Below, in pieces: positions 42,899 to 52,300 of a stretch of 64,000 nt of DNA. The position numbers were made by a program, and so were the translations under genes. The DNA is from Flavihumibacter petaseus NBRC 106054 (GTDB lineage Bacteria; Bacteroidota; Bacteroidia; Chitinophagales; Chitinophagaceae): positions 806,001 to 870,000 of the forward strand of contig NZ_BBWV01000001.1 of assembly GCF_000974785.1 (NCBI RefSeq). The letters are read 5' to 3'. Below the pieces are notes generated by a model, which saw only the letters and a program-made list of their open reading frames with translations, did not search any database and was not told the DNA's origin. Each line of letters starts with the position of its first letter. The first letter of the stretch is position 1.

Positions 42899-44350
42899 TT
42901 ACTGGATGGCTTTGTCAACCAAATCTTTTACAGCTTTTAATGGTATTCTTTCCTGCTCCATTGTGTCCCGGTATCGTATAGTTACTGTGCCGTCTTCTTT
43001 GGTCTGGTGATCGATGGTGATACAAAAAGGCGTTCCAATCGCGTCCATCCTGCGATAGCGCTTGCCAATAGTGTCTTTTTCCTCGTAAAAACACTTGAAA
43101 ACACTACGGCATTCCGCCATCAATTCCTGGGCAATTTCAGGCAGTCCGTCCTTCTTGGTGAGGGGTAAAATACCCAGTTTCACTGGTGCCAATTTAGCCG
43201 GGAATCGTAAAACTACGCGGGAATCCGGTTTATCCGGGGTGCCGAGGTCCTGTTCCTCATAAGCCTCACTCAGTAGCATCATCACCGTCCGGTCCAGGCC
43301 GATGGAAGTTTCAATCACATATGGAATATAGTTACCATATGGCTTTCCGTCCGGCCCCACTTCCGGGTCGAAGTACTGCATTTTCTTCCGGCTGAATTCC
43401 TGGTGGTTTTTGAGGTCAAAATCTGTACGGCTGTGAATACCTTCCACCTCTTTGAAGCCGATGGGGAAGTCGTATTCAATATCGCATGCTGCATCGGCAT
43501 AATGCGCCAGTTTTACGTGGTCATGGAAACGATAACGGCTTTCAGGTATACCGAGACTCAGGTGCCATTTCATCCGTTCTGTTTTCCAGAACTCGTACCA
43601 CTCTTTCTGTGTGCCGGGGCGAATAAAGAACTGCATTTCCATCTGTTCGAATTCACGCATGCGGAAGATGAACTGCCGGGCTACAATCTCATTGCGGAAT
43701 GCTTTACCGATCTGAGCAATACCAAAGGGAATCTTCATCCGGCCGGACTTCTGTACGTTCAGGAAATTCACGAAAATACCCTGGGCAGTTTCCGGACGCA
43801 GATAGACCATATTGTCACCTTCCTCACCGCTTACGCTGCCGAATTCAGTGGAGAACATGAGGTTAAACTGCCTCACATCGGTCCAGTTTACGGTACCGCT
43901 GATGGCGCATTTAATTTTTCTGGATTCGATCAGTTGTTTCAGACCGGCGAAGTCTTCTGCAGCCAACAGCTTTTCCATAGAGGCGATCAGTTCAGCGCCC
44001 TCGGCTTCGGGAAGCGTTTCGGCGAATCCTTCAATCAGATGATCCACGCGGTAGCGCTTTTTACTGTCCTTGTTGTCGATCATCGGGTCACTGAAATTGT
44101 CCACGTGACCGCTCGCTTTCCAGGTGGTAGGATGCATGAATATGGCAGCATCGATTCCTACGATATTATCCTGCAACTGGGTCATCCATTTCCACCAGTA
44201 GTCGCGGACATTTTTCTTCAGTTCACTGCCGTTCTGACCATAGTCATAAACAGCACTGAGTCCGTCATAGATTTCGCTGGAAGGAAAAATGAATCCGTAT
44301 TCTTTGCAATGCGAGATAATCGCCTGGAATTTATTCGAATCGTTTGCCAT
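42899..44350 (-). CDS. glyS: Glycine--tRNA ligase, dimeric class II type
   Basis: This 483-residue synthetase is the single-chain class II enzyme found in Bacteroidota, archaea and eukaryotes, not the E. coli GlyQ/GlyS tetramer. Motif 2 and 3 regions are seen in the RNEI...FRMREFEQMEMQFF block and in ETSIGLDRTVMMLL. The N-terminal KEYGFIFPSSEIYDGL is diagnostic. A C-terminal anticodon-binding domain follows. It is probably transcribed with dtd and the MazG-like gene, 15 bases downstream of the latter. Confidence 0.96.
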   Translation of the reverse strand: MANDSNKFQAIISHCKEYGFIFPSSEIYDGLSAVYDYGQNGSELKKNVRDYWWKWMTQLQDNIVGIDAAIFMHPTTWKASGHVDNFSDPMIDNKDSKKRYRVDHLIEGFAETLPEAEGAELIASMEKLLAAEDFAGLKQLIESRKIKCAISGTVNWTDVRQFNLMFSTEFGSVSGEEGDNMVYLRPETAQGIFVNFLNVQKSGRMKIPFGIAQIGKAFRNEIVARQFIFRMREFEQMEMQFFIRPGTQKEWYEFWKTERMKWHLSLGIPESRYRFHDHVKLAHYADAACDIEYDFPIGFKEVEGIHSRTDFDLKNHQEFSRKKMQYFDPEVGPDGKPYGNYIPYVIETSIGLDRTVMMLLSEAYEEQDLGTPDKPDSRVVLRFPAKLAPVKLGILPLTKKDGLPEIAQELMAECRSVFKCFYEEKDTIGKRYRRMDAIGTPFCITIDHQTKEDGTVTIRYRDTMEQERIPLKAVKDLVDKAIQ

Positions 44351-44365
44351 AAGGCCGCAAATATA

Positions 44366-44707
44366 TTAGATATTGCCCAGTTTCGGGTTATTCCGATGCC
44401 TGTCGGCATCCCGTTTGGTCTTCTTTTCGATAGACTGCCGGAGTGCTTTGGTAAGGTCGGTGCCGGTCTGATTGGCCAGGCAGAGCAATACCCACAGTAC
44501 ATCAGCCATCTCTTCTTCGAGCGAAGATTCTTCCTGACCGGGGCGGGTGGATTGCTCACCATAGCGGCGAACCATGATCCTCGCGAGTTCGCCTGTTTCC
44601 TCCATCAGAATTCCCAGGTTGGTCAATTCCGAAAAATAGCGGACACCAACTGTTTTGATCCACTGGTCCACTGTTTCCTGTGCTGCCCGCAATGTCATGT
44701 CTTCCAT
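44366..44707 (-). CDS. MazG-like nucleotide pyrophosphohydrolase
   Basis: This 113-residue all-alpha NTP pyrophosphohydrolase has the acidic motif EETGELARIMVRRYGEQ followed by EEEMADVLWVLLCLANQTG (ExxE and ExxD helices). Such proteins clear unwanted NTPs in the cytosol; the exact substrate is not predicted. It lies three bases after dtd and 15 bases before glyS, so the three are likely one operon. Confidence 0.9.
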   Translation of the reverse strand: MEDMTLRAAQETVDQWIKTVGVRYFSELTNLGILMEETGELARIMVRRYGEQSTRPGQEESSLEEEMADVLWVLLCLANQTGTDLTKALRQSIEKKTKRDADRHRNNPKLGNI

Positions 44708-44710
44708 ACC

Positions 44711-45163
44711 TTATTCTTTATTTTTAGTATCCATCCAGATGGTAACGGGACCATCATTTTCCAGCGCAACCAGCATATCTGCCCCGAAAATGCCTGTCCC
44801 GACCGGTTTTCCCATTTCTGCAGTCAATAAAGACACAAATCTTTTATATTGCGGAATCGCCTTGTCAGGTTTACTGGCCCTGATATAAGACGGCCTGTTT
44901 CCCTTCCTGGTACTGGCATGCAGGGTGAACTGGCTTACCACCAGCAGATCCCCGTCAATATCCCTGACGGAAAGATTCATAACACCCGAAGCATCGTCGA
45001 AAATCCGGAGCTGGCAAATCTTTCCGGCCAGCCATGCTGCGTCTTCGTCATTGTCGCTGTCTTCAATGCCAACAAGCACCAGTAGCCCCTTTTCAATTTG
45101 GGCATTTACTTGCTTTGCGATGGTAACAGATGCCTTCCGCACCCTTTGAATAACCACTCTCAT
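44711..45163 (-). CDS. dtd: D-aminoacyl-tRNA deacylase
   Basis: This 150-residue enzyme removes D-amino acids and glycine mis-charged on tRNAs. The active-site motif SQFTLHAS (SQFTL) is near residue 77. The Gly-cisPro motif appears as the NDGPVTIW end. It begins MRVVIQRVRKASVTI, the family start. It leads the dtd-mazG-glyS run. A functional link to glyS (proofreading of mis-acylated tRNA) is attractive and follows from known Dtd activity on Gly-tRNA-Ala; the coupling here is inference. Confidence 0.96.
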   Translation of the reverse strand: MRVVIQRVRKASVTIAKQVNAQIEKGLLVLVGIEDSDNDEDAAWLAGKICQLRIFDDASGVMNLSVRDIDGDLLVVSQFTLHASTRKGNRPSYIRASKPDKAIPQYKRFVSLLTAEMGKPVGTGIFGADMLVALENDGPVTIWMDTKNKE

Positions 45164-45199
45164 AATAATCGTAACTTCAGGTTGATTGCCGAAAATAAC

Positions 45200-45955
45200 A
45201 TGAAATATCCGCTTACCATTTTTCTGCTCCCCTTACTCATCCTGGTTGGCTGCCGTAAAGAAGACAGCCGTGAAAACGCAGAGAGCGCCTACCTGGAACT
45301 GGCGATCAGCGTAGAAATGAATGGTAGCCCATTTGTACCGGGGCAGGATTATTCCACTGTTTTCGGAGAAACACTTAGACCTGATGCATTGCGATTTTAT
45401 ATAGGGCAATACCGGCTTTCCGGGCAGGAATCTGCCGAACAGTTCAACGACAGCTACCAACTTTTTGACCTGGCAAAACCAGAAACACATACCCTGCGCG
45501 TACCCATACAGCCGGGAACATACGATCAGATCAATCTGTTGCTCGGTGTAGACAGCGCAAGGAACGTGAGCGGTGTACAGACCGGAGCGCTTGATCCGGT
45601 TTTGGGAATGTTCTGGACCTGGAACAGTGGTTATATCTTTCTGAAGTTTGAAGGACATTCTGATGCGTCACCCGAACCAGATAAAATTTTTCAGTACCAT
45701 ATCGGTGGATTCCGTTCGCCCTGGTCAGCAATACGGACTTTCCAGGCAATATTGAACCAGGATGAACAGTGGGTACTCACTTCCGGACAGACACTTCACC
45801 TTGACCTGACCTGCCAGCTGGATCTCTTCTTTAATGCATCACTTCCCTTAAGAATTGCTGACACACCGGTTGAAATGACTCCCGGTGAAAACAGTGCCAG
45901 GCTCGCTGACAATTTCGCCGGCTCCTTTTCTCTCACCAACTGGGTAATTCAATAA
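45200..45955 (+). CDS. MbnP family putative copper-binding lipoprotein
   Basis: From the ATG at 45200 the protein has 251 residues with lipobox LVGC (Cys18). The MbnP hallmark block is GMFWTWNSGYIFLKFEG near residue 140, with tryptophans of the kind that MbnH oxidises to kynurenine. HIGGFRSPW follows. In methanotrophs MbnP binds copper after this modification. It overlaps the following diheme gene by one base (TAATG), as in the known MbnP/MbnH pair. An upstream frame from 45098 is antisense to dtd and not used. Confidence 0.9.
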   Translation: MKYPLTIFLLPLLILVGCRKEDSRENAESAYLELAISVEMNGSPFVPGQDYSTVFGETLRPDALRFYIGQYRLSGQESAEQFNDSYQLFDLAKPETHTLRVPIQPGTYDQINLLLGVDSARNVSGVQTGALDPVLGMFWTWNSGYIFLKFEGHSDASPEPDKIFQYHIGGFRSPWSAIRTFQAILNQDEQWVLTSGQTLHLDLTCQLDLFFNASLPLRIADTPVEMTPGENSARLADNFAGSFSLTNWVIQ

Positions 45956-46956
45956 TGACCTGGCCTCTGAATATACAGCGCGGTTGCCTGGCGATTCTGG
46001 CGGTAATGGTGCTAACTTCCTGCAACCGGGATGGAAGTGACCCTGCCGGAGAACGAATAGCGTTTTCTGTTCCCGACGGCTGGCCGGCTCCGGTTTATGA
46101 TTTTGCTTCCAATCCCGTCACCAGGCAGGGATTTGAGCTGGGAAAAAGGTTGTTCTTTGATGGCAGGCTTTCGCTGGATGGGAATTTTCCCTGCGGCAGC
46201 TGTCACCAGCCTTTTGCAGCCTTTGCCAACTTCGATCATGCGTTCAGCCATGGATTCAACAACCAGTTTACCACGAGAAATGCTCCGGCCCTGTATAACC
46301 TGGCCTGGCTAAAAGAATTTCATCACGATGGAGCAATTCCCAACCTGGACCTGCAACCGCTGGCTCCAATTACTGCACCCAACGAAATGGCTGAAACTTT
46401 ACCCGGAGTGCTGGAAAAACTGCAGGCCGACCCCGACTACCCGAAGCTTTTTAAGGCAGCTTTCGGAAGCGAGGAAATAACCGTTCAGAATATGACGAAA
46501 GCTTTGTCTCAGTTCGAACTAATGCTGATATCAGACAACTCAAAATATGACAGGGTAATGCGTGGTACGGCTACATTTGACGTGAACGAGGCAGCCGGAT
46601 ATGAATTGTTCAAAGCCAAACAGTGCACCAATTGTCACACTGAGCCCCTTTTTACCAATAACAGCTTCGAAGATGACGGCCTGCCGATCGACCCGGTAAG
46701 GAAAGATTCCGGCCGGATGCGCATTACCGGTAGGCAGGAGGATTATCTGAAATTCAAAGTACCGAGTCTCAGGAATGTTGCCGTCACTTTTCCTTATATG
46801 CATGATGGCAGGTTTAACAGCCTTGCGGAGGTGCTGGAACATTATGATAAAAAAATTCCCCTTTCCCAGGGGGAAAGGGGACTGCTTACAGCATTTTTCC
46901 GTGCGCTCACGGATTCAGCTTTTATCAGCAATCCGTTGTTTTCTCCTCAACAATAG
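45955..46956 (+). CDS. MbnH-like diheme cytochrome c peroxidase family lipoprotein
   Basis: This 333-residue lipoprotein has lipobox TSC (Cys23). Its heme-binding motifs are CGSCH (80-84) and CTNCH (224-228). The length and the two-heme layout match the MauG/bacterial cytochrome c peroxidase family. In the MbnP partnership the diheme enzyme MbnH converts a tryptophan to kynurenine. The second copy of the family's proximal region contains KVPSLRNVAVTFPYMHDG. It is co-translated with the MbnP gene. Confidence 0.92.
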   Translation: MTWPLNIQRGCLAILAVMVLTSCNRDGSDPAGERIAFSVPDGWPAPVYDFASNPVTRQGFELGKRLFFDGRLSLDGNFPCGSCHQPFAAFANFDHAFSHGFNNQFTTRNAPALYNLAWLKEFHHDGAIPNLDLQPLAPITAPNEMAETLPGVLEKLQADPDYPKLFKAAFGSEEITVQNMTKALSQFELMLISDNSKYDRVMRGTATFDVNEAAGYELFKAKQCTNCHTEPLFTNNSFEDDGLPIDPVRKDSGRMRITGRQEDYLKFKVPSLRNVAVTFPYMHDGRFNSLAEVLEHYDKKIPLSQGERGLLTAFFRALTDSAFISNPLFSPQQ

Positions 46957-47071
46957 GTTACCTGCGGTAAGGCCGGGAAAGGTTTAATGGCTAATTGATG
47001 GCATCCCGGAGCAAATATGTTTAAAAAGATGATTCAACAGACCCGTATTTTCCCCGGTACTGCGTGATAAT

Positions 47072-47100
47072 TTTGTTAATTCGATTTCAACCTATTTTTG
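47072..47100 (+). promoter_or_regulatory. Promoter of the flippase gene (TTTG - 17 - TATTTTTG)
   Basis: A -33-like TTTG at 47072-47075 is spaced 17 bases from a perfect -7 box TATTTTTG at 47093-47100. The TTG start codon follows 15 bases later. This is the only site where both elements are visible. Confidence 0.6.
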
Positions 47101-47115
47101 CGCAAACCTCCCTGA

Positions 47116-48636
47116 TTGAGCGACATTAAAAAACTGGCCGGACAGACCCTATGGTATGGCGTACCCACCATCGTTACCCGTTTTCTCGGATACCTGATGA
47201 ATATGGCGCTACCCTTTCTGTTTGCGCAGCCGGCCAGAACGGCTGATATCAGCCAGGTATACGCGATAATACCATTCCTGAACGTACTTTTCACCTATGG
47301 CCTGGAAACAGCTTATTTTAAATTTTCCCAGGACCGCGACAAAAATCATCTCTATAATACCCTTTCCGTTTCACTGCTGGTGAGCAGCATCCTGATGATC
47401 ACCGTGCTTTACCTGTGCAGGGGTGCAATTGCCAGTGCGGCCAGTCTCCAGGATCATCCTGAGTATGTCACCTGGATGTGCGGCATTATTTTTTTTGATG
47501 CATTGTCTACACTTGCCTTTGCAAAGCTGCGGCAGGAAAACAGGCCTCGCCGGTATGCTTTTGTCCGGTTATCGGGTGTTCTGGTCAATCTCCTGGTGAT
47601 CATCACCTTTCTGGGCGTGCTGCCCGGGTATGTGTCACGCAACCCGGATAGTCCGCTCCGGATGATCCAGAATATGAACATCGGCATCGGTTATTACCTG
47701 ATCGGCAATCTTCTGGGTAGCCTTGCCACCCTCTTCCTGCTCCTGCCGGAATGGAAAACAATTCATTGGGAATTTGACAAGCCCCTGTGGAAGGAGGTAA
47801 TGCAATACAGCTATCCGCTGATCATCGTTGGGTTTGGCGGCATGATCAATGATATGCTGAGCCGCCTGGTTTACCAACATGTGGTGGATCTTCCGGCAGA
47901 GCAGGCTAAGCATGAGCTGGGTATATTCGCCAATGTTTACCGTTTATCGGTACTAATCACGATCATGATCCAGGCGTTCCGGATGGCTGCCGAGCCATTT
48001 TTCTTCAGCCAGTCAAAAAATGAAGGTGCCCAGAAGAATTATGCGCGCATCATGAAATTCTTTGTGCTGGCGTGCTGTTTCATGTTCCTGCTCATCGGAC
48101 TCTACCTCGATGTACTGAAATGGATTATTACCCTGAAATCGAAAGCATGGGGCGAGGGTATCTATATTGTTCCCATTCTGGCACTGGGTAATATTTTCCT
48201 GGGGATCTATTACAATCTCAGTATCTGGTATAAACTTACAGGCAAGAACCTGTATGGTGCCTGGATCACCATCGGTGGGGCAGTAGTGACCATCGTGCTG
48301 AATATGCTCCTCATTCCGAAACTCCACTACCTGGGCGCTTCACTGGCAACCTTTACCTGTTATCTGCTGATGATGGTAAGCAGCTATGTGCTTGGACAGC
48401 GTTTTTACCCCATACCCTATGCGCGGAAAAAGTTACTGGCTTACCTGGCTATCGTGTCCATCCTTGTAGTTGCCCATCGCGGATTGCTGCAGCTGTATTC
48501 CCCGATCTGGTTCAGTATACTGACCGGAACAATCCTGCTGGCCGGATTTACACTTTTCGTAGCCAGGGTAGAGAAACGTGAATTTGAAAGGCTGAACCTG
48601 CCGTTCCTGAGAAAACGGCCCTCTCCGTCAGGTTAG
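47116..48636 (+). CDS. Polysaccharide flippase (Wzx/MATE-like, oligosaccharide export)
   Basis: This 506-residue protein has about 14 membrane segments of the polysaccharide synthase/MOP exporter superfamily, which flips lipid-linked glycans across the inner membrane. The frame begins with a TTG codon: a TGA precedes it directly, and the next ATG (residue 28) would cut the family N-terminus KKLAGQTLWYGVPTIVTRFLGY. Residue one is therefore read as Met from TTG. No glycosyltransferase cluster is adjacent on this strand, but envelope genes are frequent nearby. Its last bases overlap the MBL-fold gene on the other strand. Confidence 0.92.
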   Translation: MSDIKKLAGQTLWYGVPTIVTRFLGYLMNMALPFLFAQPARTADISQVYAIIPFLNVLFTYGLETAYFKFSQDRDKNHLYNTLSVSLLVSSILMITVLYLCRGAIASAASLQDHPEYVTWMCGIIFFDALSTLAFAKLRQENRPRRYAFVRLSGVLVNLLVIITFLGVLPGYVSRNPDSPLRMIQNMNIGIGYYLIGNLLGSLATLFLLLPEWKTIHWEFDKPLWKEVMQYSYPLIIVGFGGMINDMLSRLVYQHVVDLPAEQAKHELGIFANVYRLSVLITIMIQAFRMAAEPFFFSQSKNEGAQKNYARIMKFFVLACCFMFLLIGLYLDVLKWIITLKSKAWGEGIYIVPILALGNIFLGIYYNLSIWYKLTGKNLYGAWITIGGAVVTIVLNMLLIPKLHYLGASLATFTCYLLMMVSSYVLGQRFYPIPYARKKLLAYLAIVSILVVAHRGLLQLYSPIWFSILTGTILLAGFTLFVARVEKREFERLNLPFLRKRPSPSG

Positions 48637-49266
48637 AAACGGATTAAATTTCTTTTCCTCGCCGATTGTTGTTACCTCCATATGACCGGGGAATACGCGG
48701 GTTTCGTCCGGGAGCACAAATAACTTCTTCCGGATACTGTCCAGCAATTGGGCGTGGTTGCCGCCTGGAAGGTCGGTTCGGCCGATGCTGCGCCGGAACA
48801 AAACGTCGCCCCCGATGAGGAACTGCTGGTCTTCCTTATAAAAACAAACATGACCCGGAGAGTGGCCCGGGGCCTCAATGACTTTCAGTTCATCCCCCCG
48901 CAACCCGACACTGTCTCCTTCTCGTATATAATGGACGGGACCTTCATACGGCCGGAAGGGGAGATTCCAGCGGCGGCCGGCTTCCGGTGACAAATCCAGG
49001 ATTTTCTGTTCAAGGGGGTGGATATGGGGTTCGAGCTTCCATTGCTGGTATACGAAACGGTTGCCGAAAATATGATCCAGGTGGCAATGGGTGTTTAGCA
49101 GCCATTTCGGTTGGAGATGATGGTCAGTAAGGAAATCTGCCAGCTCCCGCTCCTCCTCCTGCCGGTAACATCCCGGGTCAATAATCACTGCTTCACCTGC
49201 CCCGTTATACAAAACATAGGTGTTTTCCTGAAGGGGACTGAACACAAATTGGCGAACTGTTAACAT
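48628..49266 (-). CDS. MBL-fold metallo-hydrolase (glyoxalase II-like)
   Basis: This 212-residue beta-lactamase-fold hydrolase has the metal motif NTHCHLDH (HxHxDH, near residue 58), a later GHSPGHVCFY and FPGHMEVTT near the C-terminus. This is the compact glyoxalase II-type group that hydrolyses thioesters such as S-lactoylglutathione or related compounds. The substrate here is not predictable. The end overlaps the flippase gene by nine bases, tail to tail. Confidence 0.9.
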   Translation of the reverse strand: MLTVRQFVFSPLQENTYVLYNGAGEAVIIDPGCYRQEEERELADFLTDHHLQPKWLLNTHCHLDHIFGNRFVYQQWKLEPHIHPLEQKILDLSPEAGRRWNLPFRPYEGPVHYIREGDSVGLRGDELKVIEAPGHSPGHVCFYKEDQQFLIGGDVLFRRSIGRTDLPGGNHAQLLDSIRKKLFVLPDETRVFPGHMEVTTIGEEKKFNPFLT

Positions 49267-49336
49267 AGCTCTATTATTTTCAGGGGATTTCCCTGATAAG
49301 GTTGAAAAACATAATTTTAGACCACAATCGCTGGAT

Positions 49337-52300
49337 ATGCAATTTCCGAAGAATCATTCGTTTTTGAGTGTTTTGACCAAGGTGACCGTACTGATTTTCC
49401 TTTACCCGATGTTAACTGCCCTTCCCGCTCAAGCTCAGGTGAACACAGTTGAATTCGGAAAAAACAGGGTGCAATACCAGAAGTTCAAATGGCAATTTTA
49501 CCAGACCGTCAACTTCAACACCTATTTCTATCAGCATGGGGAACCGTTGGCGAAGACCGTCGCCCAGATGGCAGAGGCGGAGTTGCCGGAGCTTGAAACA
49601 TTCATGGAATACGGCTTACAACGAAGAGCCAATCTTATTTTGTACAATAGCTTTAACGAGCTGCAGCAAACCAATATCGGGCTCACTACTGACTGGCAGA
49701 CCAATGGAGGCAACACTAAACTGGTCAACAACAAGATGGTGGTGTACTTCAACAGCAATCATGAAAACCTGCGCATCCAGGTCAGGCAGGGGATAGCGAA
49801 AATTTTGCTGGACAATATCCTGTTTGGTGATGACCTGGGCGAATTTGCCACCAACCAGGCGTTGCTGGATCTGCCCAAATGGCTCACTGATGGGTTTGTA
49901 TCCTATGCCGCGGAAAACTGGAGCACGGAACTGGACGACCAGCTGAAGTCTGCCGTACTCGCAGGAACATACAAAGATTTTCGCCAGTTCGCCTTTGACC
50001 GGCCGGGACTCGCCGGGCATGCTTTCTGGCGTTACATCGAAGAAGTGTATAAAAAAGAGAATACCAAATACTTCCTTTACCTGGCCCGTCTTTACAGGAA
50101 CCTGAACGGAGCGTCGAACCGGATCTGTAAAAAGAAATTCAGAGATGTGCTGGAAGATGCCATGGCCTATTACGAAGACAAATATTACAAGGATATCAAA
50201 AGCCGCCGCAACAATCCGAAAGGATCGATGTCTGTAGTGGAAGAGACTTCCAAGTATAAGGACTTTTACAACTTCTCCCCCAATCCGGCACCCCGCAGCC
50301 AGTCGTATGCTGTTGTGGAATGGAAAAAAGGATTACAGTGTGTGATCTACTACGAAGATTATACCACCAAAAAAGTATTGCTCAGAAATGATATCCGGAG
50401 CCTGGATGCAAAACAGGACCCTCACTATCCCCTCCTTGCCTGGAATGGTAAGGGAAATAAGCTCCTGGTAGTGTATAATCATGAAGGTAAGATCCGCATG
50501 TTCACGTATGACATTTTTTCGCGGTTGAAAAAAGACAAGCTGACTCTTGAATTTGACCAGATCCAGGACGTTAAGTTCATGACTGATGACAACACACTCC
50601 TGATGAGTGCCGTTAAAAACGGACAGTCGGATATCTACACGTTTAAGATCGACCGCGAACGGGCGGAACAGATCACCAATGATATTTACGACGATCTAGA
50701 TCCCAGCTTTGCTGCTTTCCCCAACAAAATGGGTATCCTTTATGCGTCAAACCGTCCTTCGGCCGCTGCGGGTACAGGAGATACCATCCTTCCCTCAAAT
50801 AACCGGTTCAATATCTTCCTGGTAGATAACTTCAACAAAAGCGAGTTCAGGCAGATCTCACAATTATCGCGGCTCAAATATGGCAATGCACGTTATCCGA
50901 CACAATACAACACCTCCCACTTCACTTTCGCGGCCGATGAGAACGGCATCAATAACCGCTTTGCGGGATTCTTCACTACTTCGAGGGTCGGCGTCGATAC
51001 CATCTACCAGATCGGCGATGATGTACTGCGCAACCCGGAATACAAGGATATAGATTCCCTGCTGCGATTTTATGGAAAGCAGGAACCTGACACCATTTTT
51101 ACATTTGCCATCACCAACGACTCCGCTTATGTTTTTCCGATCACGAATTACCAGAGCGGCCTGGTGGAAACGAAATCTGCAGGAGATAAGGACCAGGTCA
51201 GTGAAGTAAGGCAGGAGGGAGAACTGAAATTCCTCTACAAGTTGAAAGTGGATGAAGCAACCTTAAGGAAACGCAATGTCAACCCCAGACCTACTGATTT
51301 CCGCAGGCGAACGATGGACCAGATGCGTGTGCAGGCAGGGGATGCGTTGAAATACCAGCAGGGACGCCCCCCGGTTTCGGATACCAGTAAAAAGCAAAAT
51401 GCCTTTGAATCGGAATTCAGTGCAGAGAAAGCAGATTCCGCACTGACCGATCTCATCAATAGTGGTAAAAAAGAAGTTGAAACGCCTTCAGTGCTGAATA
51501 AAGCCGGAAGATTCAACTATCGTCTGAAATTTGCTGTAGAACAGGTAACGGGTTCGCTATTCAACAATGACGTACTGATCACCCGCTATGAGACCTTCAA
51601 CGGATCGCTGCCGGTAACCAACAGCTCCAACAATGGTTTTAACGGCATGCTGAAAGTGACGGTATATGATCTGCTGGAAGATCTCCGTTTTACCGGTATG
51701 GTAAGGGCTCCGCTGATCAATACTGCAGGACAGGGTGTACCGGTGTATGTTGGCGATCCTAATGTTTTCATTCCCGGTTCACAATCATTGTTTAATTCTG
51801 GTTCTGAATACATGGCGAGGTTTGACTATCTGAAGAAAAGAATTGATTATACTGCACTCTACTATCGGCGGACGGATGTTGGTACTACCATTTATAAGTC
51901 CTCCATGCTGGTACCAGCCAAGATGTACACCAATTTGTTCCAGGCAGGTATCCGGTATCCGTTTGACAGGATCAGGAGCGTAAGGATAAATGCAGGGTTA
52001 CGTAACGATAAAATGGTGACCAAGAGCATTTTCATTCCAGGTGACAATGGAGACATCATTAATACTCCTGATGCGAAAAAATCATATGGATTATTGCGAC
52101 TGGAGTATGTATATGACAACTCCATTGAAAAGTCAACCAATATCTGGAATGGCCTGCGTTACAAGATCTATGCGGACTATAATTCACAGATCAATAAATC
52201 GAAGGAGGAAGGCGGCCGTACCGGCTTCAACCTCGGATTCGATGCCCGTTATTATTATCCGATCTTTCGCAATTTTATCTGGGCAGCCCGTGTAGCCGGC

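Noticed and set aside
43403-44830. 475-codon open frame opposite glyS, the MazG-like gene and dtd
   Set aside because: It lies wholly antisense to three well-supported genes, has no recognisable domain and starts inside glyS. Long antisense frames arise readily from the codon usage of the true strand.
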